A DNA stretch of 64,000 bases from Archivesica marissinica (GCA_014843695.1 CM026391.1:37695515-37759514); one strand, 5' to 3'; positions 29,001 to 43,300 are shown, counted from the stretch's first letter. Notes: generated by a model from the letters alone, not told the origin. Translations and numbers: made by a program.

Positions 29001-32000
29001 ATATTCCTGTTCAAGCTTACTCATATTCCTGTTCAAACTTACTCATATTCCTGTTCAAACTTACAACCCCAAAACTCATATTCATGTTCAAACTTACTCA
29101 TAGTCCTGTTCAAACATACTCATATACCTGTTCATTCAAACTTACTCATATTCCTGTTCAAACTTACTCATAGTCATGTTCAAACTTACTCATTTTCCTG
29201 TTCAAACTTACTCATACTCCTGTTCATACTTACTCATATTCCTGTTTAAACTCACTTATATTCCTGTTTAAACTTACTCATATTCTTGTTCAAACTTACT
29301 CATATTCCTGTTCAAACTTACTCATATTCCTGTTCAAACTTACTAACACTCCTGTTCACAAATACTCATATTCATGTTCAAACTTACTCATAGTCCTGCT
29401 CAAACATACTCATATACCTGTTCATTCAAACTTACTCATATTCCTGTTCAAACTTACTCATAGTCATGTTCAAACTTACTCATTTTCCTGTTCAAACTTA
29501 CTCATACTCCTGTTCATACTTACTCATATTCCTGTTTAAACTCACTTATATTCCTGTTTAAACTTACTCATATTCTTGTTCATACTTACTCATATTCCTG
29601 TTCAAACTTACTCATATTCCTGTTCAAACTTACTTACACTCCTGTTCATTCAAACTTCTCATATTCATGTTCAAACTTACTCATATTCCTGTTCAAACTT
29701 ACTCATTCTCCTGTTCAAACTCACTCATACTCCTGTTCAAACTTACTCAAATTCCTGTTCAAACATACTCATATACCTGTTCATTCAAACTCACTCATAC
29801 TCCTGTTCATACTTACTCATATTCCTGTTTAAACTTACTCACACTCCTGTTCAAACTTACTCATAGTCCTGTTCAAACTTACTCATATACCTGTTCATTC
29901 AAACTTATTCATAATGCTGTTTAAACTTACTCATATTCCTGTTTAAACTTACTAATATTCCTGTTTAACCTCACTCATATTCCTGTTTAAACTTACTCAT
30001 ATTCCTGTTGAAAATTACTCATGTTCCTGTTCAAACTTACTCATATTCCTGTTCAAATTTACTCATATTCCTGTTCAAACTTACTCATACTCCTGTTCAA
30101 ACTTACTCATATTTCTGTTCAAGCTTACTCATATTCCTGTTCAAACTTACTCATATTCCTGTTCAAACTTACTAACACTCCTGTTCATAAATATTCTCAT
30201 ATTCATGTTCAAACTTACTCATAGTCCTGTTCAAACATTCTCATATACCTGTTCATTCAAACTTACTCATATTCCTGTTCAAACTTACTCATATTCCTGT
30301 TCAAACTTACTCATATTCCTGTTCAAACTTACTCATACTCCTGTTCATACTTACTCATATTCCTGTTTAAACTCACTTATATTCCTGTTTAAACTTACTC
30401 ATATTCCTGTTCAAACTTACTCATGTTCCTGTTCAAACTTACTCATACTACTGTTCAAACTTACTCATACTCCTGTTCAAACTTACTCATATTCCTGTTC
30501 AAACTTACTCATATTCCTGTTCAAACTTACTCATATTCCTGTTCAAACTTACTCATACTCCTGTTCAAACTCACTCATACTCCTGTTCAAACTTACTCAA
30601 GTCCTGTTCAAACACCTGTTCATTCAAACTTACTCATATTCCTGTTCAAACTTACTCATATTCCTGTTCAAACTTACTCATAGTCCTGTTCAAACTTACT
30701 CATATCCTGTTCTGTTTAAACTTACTCATATTCCTGTTTAAACTTACTCATATTCCTGTTTAAACTTACTCATATTCCTGTTCAAACTTACTCATATTCC
30801 TGTTCAAACTTACTCATATTCCTGTTCAAACTTACTCATATTCCTGTTCAAACTTACTCATATTCCTGTTCAAACTTACTCATACTCCTGTTCAAACTTA
30901 CTCATATTCCTGTTCAAACTTACTCATATTCCTGTTCAAACTTACTCATATTCCTGTTCAAACTTACTCATACTCCTGTTCAAACTTACTCATAGTCCTG
31001 TTCAAACTTACTCATATACCTGTCATTCAAACTTACTCATTCCTGTTCAAACTTACTCATATTCCTGTTCAAACTTACTCATATTCCTGTTCAAACTTAC
31101 TCATACTCCTGTTCATACTTACTCATATTCCTGTTTAAACTCACTTATATTCCTGTTTAAACTTACTCATATTCCTGTTCAAACTTACTCATGTTCCTGT
31201 TCAAACTTACTCATACTACTGTTCAAACTTACTCATATCCTGTTCAAACTTACTCATATCTGTTAAACTACTCATATTCCTGTTCAAACTTACTCATATT
31301 CCTGTTTAAACTTACTCATATTCCTGTTTAAACTTACTCATATTCCTGTTCAAACTTACTCATATTCCTGTTCAAACTTACTCATATTCCTGTTCAAACT
31401 TACTCATATTCCTGTTCAAACTTACTCATATTCCTGTTTAAACTCACTCATATTCCTGTTAAAACTTACTCATATTCCTGTTCAAACTTACTCATATTCC
31501 TGTTCAAACTTACTCATATTCCTGTTCAAACTTACTCATACTCCTGTTCAAACTTACTCATATTCCTGTTCAAACTTACTCATATTCCTGTTCAAACTTA
31601 CTCATATTCCTGTTCAAACTTACTCATATTCCTGTTCAAACTTACTCATATTCCTGTTCAAACTTACTCATATTCCTGTTCAAACTTACTCATATTCCTG
31701 TTCAAACTTACTCATATTCCTGTTCAAACTTACTCATATTCCTGTTCAAACTTACTCATATTCCTGTTCAAACTTACTCATACTCCTGTTCAAACTTACT
31801 CATATTCCTGTTTAAACTCATCTAATTCCTGTTTAAACTTACTCATATTCCTGTTCAAACTTACTCATATTCCTGTTCAAACTTACTCATATTCCTGTTC
31901 AAACTTACTCATATTCCTGTTAAACTTACTCATATTCCTGTTTAAACTCATTCATATTCCTGTTAAACTTACTATATTCCTGTTCAAACTTACTCATACT

Positions 32001-34817
32001 CCTGTTCAAACTTACTCATACTCCTGTTCAAACTTACTCATATCCTTTTAAACTCATTCATATTCCTGTTAAAACTTACTTATATTCCTGTTCAAACTTA
32101 CTCATATTCCTGTTCAAACTTACTCATATTCCTGTTCAAACTTACTCATATTCCTGTTCAAACTTACTCATATTCCTGTTCAAACTTACTCATACTCCTG
32201 TTCAAACTTACTCATAGTCCTGTTCAAACTTACTCATATACCTGTTCATTCAAACTTACTCATATTCCTGTTCAAACTTACTCATATTCCTGTTCAAACT
32301 TACTCATATTCCTGTTCAAACTTACTCATACTCCTGTTCATACTTACTCATATTCCTGTTTAAACTCACTTATATTCCTGTTTAAACTTACTCATATTCC
32401 TGTTCAAACTTACTCATGTTCCTGTTCAAACTTACTCATACTACTGTTCAAACTTACTCATACTCCTGTTCAAACTTACTCATAATACTGTTTAAACCTA
32501 CTCATATTCCTGTTTAATCTTACTCATATTCCTGTTTAAACTCACTCATATTCCTGTTTAAACTTACTCATATTCCTGTTCAAACTTACTCATGTTCCTG
32601 TTCAAACTTACTCATATTCATGTTCAAACTTACTCATATTCCTGTTTAAACTTACTCATATTCCTGTTTAAACTCATTCATATTCCTGTTAAAACTTACT
32701 TATATTCCTGTTCAAACTTACTCATACTCCTGTTCAAACTTACTCATACTCCTGTTCAAACTTACTCATATTCCTGTTTAAACTCATTCATATTCCTGTT
32801 AAAACTTACTTATATTCCTGTTCAAACTTACTCATATTCCTGTTCAAACTTACTCATATTCCTGTTCAAACTTACTCATACTCCTGTTCAAACTTACTCA
32901 TAGTCCTGTTCAAACTTACTCATATACCTGTTCATTCAAACTTACTCATATTCCTGTTCAAACTTACTCATATTCCTGTTCAAACTTACTCATATTCCTG
33001 TTCAAACTTACTCATACTCCTGTTCATACTTACTCATATTCCTGTTTAAACTCACTTATATTCCTGTTTAAACTTACTCATATTCCTGTTCAAACTTACT
33101 CATGTTCCTGTTCAAACTTACTCATATTCCTGTTCAAACTTACTCATATTCCTGTTTAAACTTACTCATATTCCTGTTTAAACTCACTCATATTCCTGTT
33201 AAAACTTACTCATATTCCTGTTCAAACTTACTCATACTCCTGTTCAAACTTACTCATACTCCTGTTCAAACTTACTCATATTCCTGTTTAAACTTACTCA
33301 TATTCCTGTTAAAACTTACTCATATTCCTGTTCAAACTTACTCATATTCCTGTTCAAACTTACTCATATTCCTGTTCAAACTTACTCATATTCCTGTTCA
33401 AACTTACTCATATTCCTGTTCAAACTTACTCATACTCCTGTTCAAACTCACTCATACTCCTGTTCAAACTTACTCATAGTCCTGTTCAAACTTACTCATA
33501 TACCTGTTCATTCAAACTTACTCATATTCCTGTTCAAACTTACTCATATTCCTGTTCAAACTTACTCATATTCCTGTTCAAACTTACTCATATTCCTGTT
33601 TAAACTTACTCATATTCCTGTTCAAACTTACTCATATTCCTGTTCAAACTTACTCATATTCCTGTTCAAACTTACTCATATTCCTGTTCAAACTTACTCA
33701 TACTCCTGTTCAAACTTACTCATATTCCTGTTCAAACTTACTCATATTCCTGTTCAAACTTACTCATATTCCTGTTTAAACTTACTCATATTCCTGTTTA
33801 AACTTACTCATATTCCTGTTCAAACTTACTCATATTCCTGTTCAAACTTACTCATATTCCTGTTCAAACTTACTCATATTCCTGTTCAAACTTACTCATA
33901 TTCCTGTTCAAACTTACTCATATTCCTGTTCAAACTTACTCATATTCCTGTTCAAACTTACTCATATTCCTGTTCAAACTTACTCATACTCCTGTTCAAA
34001 CTTACTCATATTCCTGTTTAAACTCACTCATATTCCTGTTTAAACTTACTCATATTCCTGTTCAAACTTACTCATATTCCTGTTCAAACTTACTCATATT
34101 CCTGTTCAAACTTACTCATATTCCTGTTCAAACTTACTCATATTCCTGTTCAAACTTACTCATATTCCTGTTCATTCAAACTTACTCATATTCCTGTTCA
34201 AACTTACTCATATTCCTGTTCAAACTTACTCATATTCCTGTTCAAACTTACTCATACTCCTGTTCAAACTTACTCATATTCCTGTTTAAACTTACTCATA
34301 TTCCTGTTTAAACTTACTCATATTCCTGTTCAAACTTACTCATATTCCTGTTCAAACTTACTCATACTCCTGTTCAAACTTACTCATATTCCTGTTTAAA
34401 CTTACTCATATTCCTGTTCAAACTTACTCATATTCCTGTTCAAACTTACTCATATTCCTGTTCAAACTTACTCATATTCCTGTTCAAACTTACTCATACT
34501 CCTGTTCAAACTTACTCATATTCCTGTTCAAACTTACTCATATACCTGTTCATTCAAACTTACTCATATTCCTGTTCAAACTTACTCATATTCCTGTTCA
34601 AACTTACTCATATTCCTGTTCAAACTTACTCATACTCCTGTTCATACTTACTCATATTCCTGTTTAAACTCACTTATATTCCTGTTTAAACTTACTCATA
34701 TTCCTGTTCAAACTTACTCATGTTCCTGTTCAAACTTACTCATATTCCTGTTCAAACTTACTCATATTCCTGTTCAAACTTACTCATATTCCTGTTTAAA
34801 CTCATTCATATTCCTGT
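20039..34817 (+). repeat. Tandem array B, 22-bp monomer (about 660 copies)
   Basis: A head-to-tail array with core aaacttactcatattcctg plus tt or ttc, period 22 bp. Common variants are catactcctg, tttaaac for ttcaaac, catgttcctg and catagtcctg. A 26-bp variant has an extra attc (cctgttcattcaaac) and recurs throughout, often next to catatacctg or aaccctcctg. The + strand consensus contains no stop triplet, so all three forward frames read through until a tttaaac variant supplies TAA. Small-deletion clusters occur near 24838, 25040, 25365-25460, 25785-25822, 26755-26790, 27018, 29058, 30597-30715, 31018-31275 and 31805-32050. The array runs into the assembly gap. Confidence 0.97.
27230..30030 (+). 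repeat. Higher-order repeat blocks in array B, about 2.4-kb offset
   Basis: Rare-variant strings recur in order. The series ctcattctcc, then aaactcactcat, then a catac-type unit and a catatacctg unit occurs at 27301 and 29702. The unusual gaaaattactcatg occurs at 27631 and 30010. The offsets differ by one 22-bp monomer (2401 and 2379). A third copy of the first string lies near 22926. A separate block beginning cctgatcaagc is found near 22257, 26851 and 28885. Confidence 0.75.
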
Positions 34818-35817
34818 NNNNNNNNNNNNNNNNNNNNNNNNNNNNNNNNNNNNNNNNNNNNNNNNNNNNNNNNNNNNNNNNNNNNNNNNNNNNNNNNNNN
34901 NNNNNNNNNNNNNNNNNNNNNNNNNNNNNNNNNNNNNNNNNNNNNNNNNNNNNNNNNNNNNNNNNNNNNNNNNNNNNNNNNNNNNNNNNNNNNNNNNNNN
35001 NNNNNNNNNNNNNNNNNNNNNNNNNNNNNNNNNNNNNNNNNNNNNNNNNNNNNNNNNNNNNNNNNNNNNNNNNNNNNNNNNNNNNNNNNNNNNNNNNNNN
35101 NNNNNNNNNNNNNNNNNNNNNNNNNNNNNNNNNNNNNNNNNNNNNNNNNNNNNNNNNNNNNNNNNNNNNNNNNNNNNNNNNNNNNNNNNNNNNNNNNNNN
35201 NNNNNNNNNNNNNNNNNNNNNNNNNNNNNNNNNNNNNNNNNNNNNNNNNNNNNNNNNNNNNNNNNNNNNNNNNNNNNNNNNNNNNNNNNNNNNNNNNNNN
35301 NNNNNNNNNNNNNNNNNNNNNNNNNNNNNNNNNNNNNNNNNNNNNNNNNNNNNNNNNNNNNNNNNNNNNNNNNNNNNNNNNNNNNNNNNNNNNNNNNNNN
35401 NNNNNNNNNNNNNNNNNNNNNNNNNNNNNNNNNNNNNNNNNNNNNNNNNNNNNNNNNNNNNNNNNNNNNNNNNNNNNNNNNNNNNNNNNNNNNNNNNNNN
35501 NNNNNNNNNNNNNNNNNNNNNNNNNNNNNNNNNNNNNNNNNNNNNNNNNNNNNNNNNNNNNNNNNNNNNNNNNNNNNNNNNNNNNNNNNNNNNNNNNNNN
35601 NNNNNNNNNNNNNNNNNNNNNNNNNNNNNNNNNNNNNNNNNNNNNNNNNNNNNNNNNNNNNNNNNNNNNNNNNNNNNNNNNNNNNNNNNNNNNNNNNNNN
35701 NNNNNNNNNNNNNNNNNNNNNNNNNNNNNNNNNNNNNNNNNNNNNNNNNNNNNNNNNNNNNNNNNNNNNNNNNNNNNNNNNNNNNNNNNNNNNNNNNNNN
35801 NNNNNNNNNNNNNNNNN
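34818..35817. other. Assembly gap, 1000 N
   Basis: Exactly 1000 ambiguous bases, with array B on the left and array C on the right. The round length is typical of a placeholder of arbitrary or estimated size. The true distance and content, including the B-to-C transition, are unknown. Open frames that cross this run are meaningless. Confidence 0.99.
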
Positions 35818-37339
35818 CATTGGTTTGTTAGAGGTATATGGATACCGTTGGTGTGTTAGAGGTAAATGGATACATTCGGTGTGTTAGAGGTAAATGGATA
35901 GCGTTGGTTTGTTAGAGGTAAATGGATACCGTTGGTTTGTTAGAGGTAAATGGATACCATTGGTGTGTTAGAGGTAAATGGATACCATTGGTGTGTTAGA
36001 GGTAAATGGGTACCATTGATTTTTTAGAGATAAATGGATACCGTTGGTTTGTTAGAGGTAAATGGATAACATTGGTGTGCTAGAGGTAAATGGATACCAT
36101 TGGTTTGTTAGAGGTAACTGGATACCGTTGGTTTGTTAGAGGTAAATGGATATCGTTGGTTTGCTAGAGGTAAATGGATACCGTTGGTGTGTTAGAGGTA
36201 AATGGATACAATTGGTGTGTTAGGGGTAAATGGATACCGTTGGTTTGTTAGAGGTAAATGGATACCGTTGGTTTGTTAGAGGTAAATGTATACCATTGGT
36301 GTGTTAGAGGTAAATGGATATCATTGGTGTGTTAGGGATAAATGGATACCGTTGGTGTGTTAGGGGTAAATGTATACCGTTGGTTTGTTAGATGTAAATG
36401 GATACCGTTGGTGTGTTAGAGTTAAATGGATACCGTTGGTGTGTTAGAGGTAAATGGTACGTTGTGGTTAGAGGAAAGGATACTTGGTTGTAGAGGTAAT
36501 GGATACCGTGGTGTGTAGAGTTAAATGGATCCGTTGTTGGTTATAGGAAAGGATACCGTGGTTTGTTAGAGCGTAAAAGGTACCATTGGATGTGTTAGAG
36601 GTAAATGGATACCATTGATTGTTAGAGATAAATGGATACGTGGTTTGATAGAAGTAAATGGATACCATTGGTTTGTTAGAGGTAACTGGATACCGTTGGT
36701 TTGTTAGAGGTAAATGGATATCGTTGGTTTGCTAGAGGTAAATGGATACCATTGGTGTGTTAGGGGTAAATGGATACCATTGGTGTGTTAGGGGTAAATG
36801 GATACCGTGGGTTTGTTAGAGGTAAATTAATACCATTGGTTTGTTAGATGTAAATGGATACCATTGGTTTGTTAGAGGTAAATGTATACCGTTGGTTTGT
36901 TAGAGGTAAATGGATACCATTGGTGTGTTAGAGATAAATGGATATCATTGGTTTGTTAGAGGTAAATGGATACCTTTGGTTTGTTAGAGTTAAATGGAAA
37001 CCGTTGGTTTGTTAGAGGTAAATGGATACCGTTGGCTTGTTATGGGTAAATGGATACCATTGGTTTGTTAGGGGTAAATGGATACCGTTGGTTTGTTAGA
37101 GGTAAATGGAAACCGTTGGTTTGTTAGAGGTAAATGGATACCGTTGGCTTGTTATGGGTATATGGATACCATTGGTTTGTTAGGGGTAAATGGATACCTT
37201 TGGTTTGTTAGAGGTAAATGGATACCGTTGGTGTGTTGGAGGTAAATGGATACCGTTGGTTTGTTAGAGGTAAATGGATACTGTTGGTGTGTTAGAGGTA
37301 AATGGATACCGTTGGTGTGTTAGAGGTAAATGGATCCGT

Positions 37340-40300
37340 TGTTGTTAGACGGTAAATGGATACGTGGTGGTAGAGGTAAATGGATACATTTGTGTGTAGA
37401 GGTATATTGATAAAATTTAATTTGTAGAGGTAATAGATACAGTTGGTGTGTTAGAGGTAAATGGATACGTTGGTTGTTAGAGGTAAATTAATACCATTGG
37501 TTTGTTAGATGTAAATGTATACCATTGGTTTGTTAGAGGTAAATGGATACCGTTGGTTTATTAGAGGTAAATGGATACCATTGGTGTGTTAGAGATAAAT
37601 GGATAGCATTGGTTTGTTAGAGGTAAATGGACACCATTGATGTGTTAGAGGTAAATGGATACCGTTGGTTTGTTAGAGCTAAATGGATACCTTTGGTTTG
37701 TTAGATGTAAATGGAAACCATTGGTTTGTTAGAGGTAAATGGATACCATTGGTTTGTTAGGGGTAAATGGATACCGTTGGTGTGTTAGAGGTAAATGGAT
37801 ACCGTTGGTTTGTTAGAGGTAAATGGATACCGTTGGTTTGTTAGAGGTAAATGGATACCATTGGTGTGTTAGAGATCAATGGATATCATTGGTTTGTTAG
37901 AGGTCAATGGATACCATTGGTGTGTTAGAGGTTAATGGATACCGTTGGTTTGATAGAGGTAAATGGATACCTTTGGTTTGTTAGAGGTAAATGGACAACC
38001 GTGGTTGTAGAGGTAACTGGTCCGTTGGCTTGTTTGGGTAAAGGATATCATGGTTTGTTAGGGGTAAAGGATACCGTGGTTTGTTAGAGGTAAATGGATA
38101 CCGTTGGTTGTTGGAGTAATGGATAACCGCTGGTTTGTAGAATAAATTTACCATTGGTTTGTAGAGGTAATGGATACGTTGGTTTACTAGAGGTAAATTG
38201 ATACAGTGTATTGTTAGAGGCAAATGGTACCGTTGGGTGTTAGAGCGTAAATGGATACAGTTTGTTCGTAGGGTAAATGGAACCGTGGTTGTTAGAAGTA
38301 AATGGATACCATTGGTTTGTTAGAAGGTATATGGATACCGTTGGTGTGTTAGAGGAATGGATACTTGGGTTTAGAGGTAAATGGATAGCGTTGGTTTGTT
38401 AGAGGTAAATGGATACCGTTGGTTTGTTAGAGGTAAATGGATACCATTGGTGTGTTAGAGGTAAATGGATACCATTGGTGTGTTAGAGGTAAATGGATAC
38501 CATTGATTTGTTAGAGATAAATGGATACCGTTGGTTTGTTAGAGGTAAATGGATACCATTGGTGTGCTAGAGGTAAATGGATACCATTGGTTTGTTAGAG
38601 GTAACTGGATACCGTTGGTTTGTTAGAGGTAAATGGATATCGTTGGTTTGCTAGAGGTAAATGGATACCGTTGGTGTGTTAGAGGTAAATGGATACCATT
38701 GGTGTGTTAGGGGTAAATGGATACCGTTGGTTTGTTAGAGGTAAATGGATACCGTTGGTTTGTTAGAGGTAAATGTATACCATTGGTGTGTTAGAGGTAA
38801 ATGGATATCATTGGTGTGTTAGGGATAAATGGATACCGTTGGTGTGTTAGGGGTAAATGTATACCGTTGGTTTGTTAGATGTAAATGGATACCGTTGGTG
38901 TGTTAGAGTTAAATGGATACCGTTGGTGTGTTAGAGGTAAATGGATACCGTTGGTGTGTTAGAGGTAAATGGATACCATTGGTTTGTTAGAGGTAAATGG
39001 ATACCATTGGTGTGTTAGAGTTAAATGGATACCGTTGGTGTGTTATAGGTAAATGGATACCGTTGGTTTGTTAGAGGTAAATGGATACCATTGGTGTGTT
39101 AGAGGTAAATGGATACCATTGATTTGTTAGAGATAAATGGATACCGTTGGTTTGTTAGAGGTAAATGGATACCTTTGGTTTGTTAGAGGTAAATGGATAC
39201 CGTTGGTGTGTTAGAGTTAAATGGATACCGTTGGTGTGTTATAGGTAAAACAAATGGATACCGTTGGTTTGTTAGAGGTAAATGGATACCGTGGTGTGTT
39301 AGAGGTAAATGGATACCTTTGGTTGTTAGAGGTAAATGGATACCGTTGGTGTGTTAGAGTTAAATGGATACCGTTGGTGTGTTTTATAGGAAATGGATAC
39401 CGTTGGTTGTTAGAGGTAAATGGATACCATTGGGTGTTAGGGTAAATGGATACTGATTGTTAGAGATAAATGGATAACGTGGTTTGATTAGAGGTAAATG
39501 GATCCCATTTGGTTGTTAGAGGTAAATGGATACCGTTGGTTGGTAGAGGTAAATGGTCCGTTGGTGTGTTGAGGTAAATGGATACCTTGGTTGTTAGGGG
39601 TAAAGGATACGTGGGTTTGTTAGAGGTAATGGATACGTTGTGTGTTAGAGGTAAATGGATACCGTTGGTTTGTTAGAAGTAAATGGATACCGTTGGTTTG
39701 TTAGAGGTAAATGGATACCATTGGTGTGTTAGAGGTAAATGGATACATCGGTGTGTTAGAGGTAAATGGATACCATTGGTGTGTTAGAGGTAAATGGATA
39801 CCGTTGGTTTGTTAGAGGTAAATGGATACCATTGGTTTGTTAGAGGTAAATGGATACCGTTGGTTTGTTAGAGGTAAATGGATACCGTTGGCTTGTTATG
39901 GGTAAATGGATACCATTGGTTTGTTAGGGGTAAATGGATACCGTTGGTTTGTTAGAGGTAAATGGATACCGTTGGTGTGTTGGAGGTAAATGGATACCGC
40001 TGGTTTGTTAGAGTTAAATGTACCATTGGTTTGTTAGAGGTAAATGGATACTATTGGTGTGTTAGAGGTAAATGGATACTGTTGGTTTGTTAGAAGTAAA
40101 TGGATACCATCGGTTTGTTAGAGGTAAATGGATACCATTGGTGTGTTAGGGGTAAATGGATACCGTTGGTTTGTTAGAAGTAAATGGATACTATTGTTTT
40201 GTTAGAGGTAAATGGATACCGTTGGTGTGTTAGAGGTAAATGGATACCATTGGTGTGTTAGAGGTAAATGGATACCGTTGATTTGTTAGAGGTAAATGGA

Positions 40301-43300
40301 TACTGTTGGTGTGTTAGAGGTAAATGGATACCATTGGTTTGTTAGAGGTAAATGGATACAGTTTGTTGGTAGAGGTAAATGGATACCATTGGTGTGTTAG
40401 AGTTAAATGGATACCGTTGGTGTGTTATAGGTAAATGGATACCTTTGGTTTGTTAGAGGTAAATGGATACCGTTGGTGTGTTAGAGTTAAATGGATACCG
40501 TTGGTGTGTTAGGGGTAAATGGATACCGTTGGTGTGTTAGGGGTAAATGTATACCGTTGGTTTGTTAGATGTAAATGGATACCGTTGGTGTGTTAGAGTT
40601 AAATGGATACCGTTGGTGTGTTAGAGGTAAATGGATACCTTTGGTTTGTTAGAGGTAAATGGATACCGTTGGTGTGTTAGAGTTAAATGGATACCGTTGG
40701 TGTGTTATAGGTAAATGGATACCGTTGGTTTGTTAGAGGTAAATGGATACCATTGGTGTGTTAGAGGTAAATGGATACCATTGATTTGTTAGAGATAAAT
40801 GGATACCGTTGGTTTGATAGAGGTAAATGGATACCATTGGTTTGTTAGAGGTAACTGGATACCGTTGGTTTGTTAGAGGTAAATGGATATCGTTGGTTTG
40901 CTAGAGGTAAATGGATACCATTGGTGTGTTAGGGGTAAATGGATACCATTGGTGTGTTAGGGGTAAATGGATACCGTGGGTTTGTTAGAGGTAAATTAAT
41001 ACCATTGGTTTGTTAGATGTAAATGGATACCATTGGTTTGTTAGAGGTAAATGTATACCGTTGGTTTGTTAGAGGTAAATGGATACCATTGGTGTGTTAG
41101 AGATAAATGGATATCATTGGTTTGTTAGAGATAAATGGATACCATTGGTGTGTTAGAGGTAAATGGATACCGTTGGTTTGTTAGAGGTAAATGGATACCT
41201 TTGGTTTGTTAGAGGTAAATGGAAACCGTTGGTTTGTTAGAGGTCAATGGATACCGTTGGCTTGTTATGGGTAAATGGATACCATTGGTTTGTTAGGGGT
41301 AAATGGATACCGTTGGTTTGTTAGAGGTAAATGGATACCGTTGGTGTGTTGGAGGTAAATGGATACCGCTGGTTTGTTAGAGTTAAATGTACCATTGGTT
41401 TGTTAGAGGTAAATGGATACTATTGGTGTGTTAGAGGTAAATGGATACTGTTGGTTTGTTAGAAGTAAATGGATAGCATCGGTTTGTTAGAGGTAAATGG
41501 ATACCATTGGTGTGTTAGGGGTAAATGGATACCGTTGGTTTGTTAGAAGTAAATGGATACTATTGTTTTGTTAGAGGTAAATGGATACCGTTGGTGTGTT
41601 AGAGGTAAATGGATACCATTGGTGTGTTAGAGGTAAATGGATACCGTTGATTTGTTAGAGGTAAATGGATACTGTTGGTGTGTTAGAGGTAAATGGATAC
41701 CATTGGTTTGTTAGAGGTAAATGGATACAGTTTGTTGGTAGAGGTAAATGGATACCATTGGTGTGTTAGAGGTAAATGGATACCGTTGGTTTGTTAGAGT
41801 TAAATGGATACCGTTGGTGTGTTAGAGTTAAATGGGTACCTTTGGTGTGTTAGAGGTAAATGGATACCATTGGTGTGTTAGAGGTAAATGGATACCATTG
41901 ATTTGTTAGAGTAAATGGATACCATTGGTTTGTTAGAGGTAAATGGATACCATTGGTGTGCTAGAGGTAAATGGATACCATTGGTTTGTTAGAGGTAACT
42001 GGATACCGTTGGTGTGTTAAGGGTAAATGGATACCGTGGGTTTGTTAGAGGTAAATTAATACTATTGCTTTGTTAGATGTAAATGGATACCATTGGTTTG
42101 TTAGAGGTAAATGGATACTGTTGGTGTGTTAGAGGTAAATGGATACCGTTGGTGTGTTAGAGGTAAATGGATACCGTTGTTTGTTAGAGGTAAATGGATA
42201 CCGTTGGTGTGTTAGAGGTAAATGGATACCATTGGTGTGTTAGAGGTATATTGATACAATTTGTTTGTTAGAGGTAAATAGATACCGTTGGTGTGTTAGA
42301 GATAAATGGATACCGTTGGTTTGTTAGAGGTAAATTAATACCATTGGTTTGTTAGATGTAAATGGATACCATTGGTTTGTTAGAGGTAAATGGATACCGT
42401 TGGTTTGTTAGAGGTAAATGGATACCATTGGTGTGTTAGAGATAAATGGATAGCATTGGTTTGTTAGAGGTAAATGGATACCATTGGTGTGTTAGAGGTA
42501 AATGGATACCGTTGGTTTGTTAGAGCTAAATGGATACCTTTGGTTTGTTAGATGTAAATGGAAACCGTTGGTTTGTTAGAGGTAAATGGATACCATTGGT
42601 TTGTTAGGGGTAAATGGATACCGTTGGTGTGTTAGAGGTAAATGGATACCGTTGGTTTGTTAGAGGTAAATGGATACCGTTGGTTTGTTAGAGGTAAATG
42701 GATACCATTGGTGTGTTAGAGATCAATGGATATCATTGGTTTGTTAGAGGTCAATGGATACCATTGGTGTGTTAGAGGTTAATGGATACCGTTGGTTTGA
42801 TAGAGGTAAATGGATACCTTTGGTTTGTTAGAGGTAAATGGAAACCGTTGGTTTGTTAGAGGTAACTGGATACCGTTGGCTTGTTATGGGTAAATGGATA
42901 TCATTGGTTTATTAGGGGTAAATGGATACCGTTGGTTTGTTAGAGGTAAATGGATACCGTTGGTGTGTTGGAGGTAAATGGATACCGCTGGTTTGTTAGA
43001 ATTAAATGTACCATTGGTTTGTTAGAGGTAAATGGATACAGTTGGTTTACTAGAGGTAAATTGATACCGTTGGATTGTTAGAAGTAAATGGATAGCATCG
43101 GTTTGTTAGAGGTAAATGGATACCGTTAGTTTGTTAGAGGCAAATGGATACCGTTGGTGTGTTAGAGGTAAATGGATACAGTTTGTTGGTAGAGGTAAAT
43201 GGATACCGTTGGTTTGTTAGAAGTAAATGGATACCATTGGTTTGTTAGAGGTATATGGATACCGTTGGTGTGTTAGAGGTAAATGGATACATTTGGTGTG

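Noticed and set aside
20468..34800. Many plus-strand frames with KLTHIPVQTYSYSCSNLL repeats
   Set aside because: The 22-bp consensus has no forward stop triplet, so such frames are automatic. They end wherever a tttaaac variant appears.
1..34817. CRISPR array
   Set aside because: Repeats are directly contiguous with no unique spacers, monomers vary throughout, and the context is eukaryotic with LINE and SINE elements.
34720..35859. Long frames across the N gap on both strands
   Set aside because: Ambiguous bases cannot be translated; the frames are artefacts.
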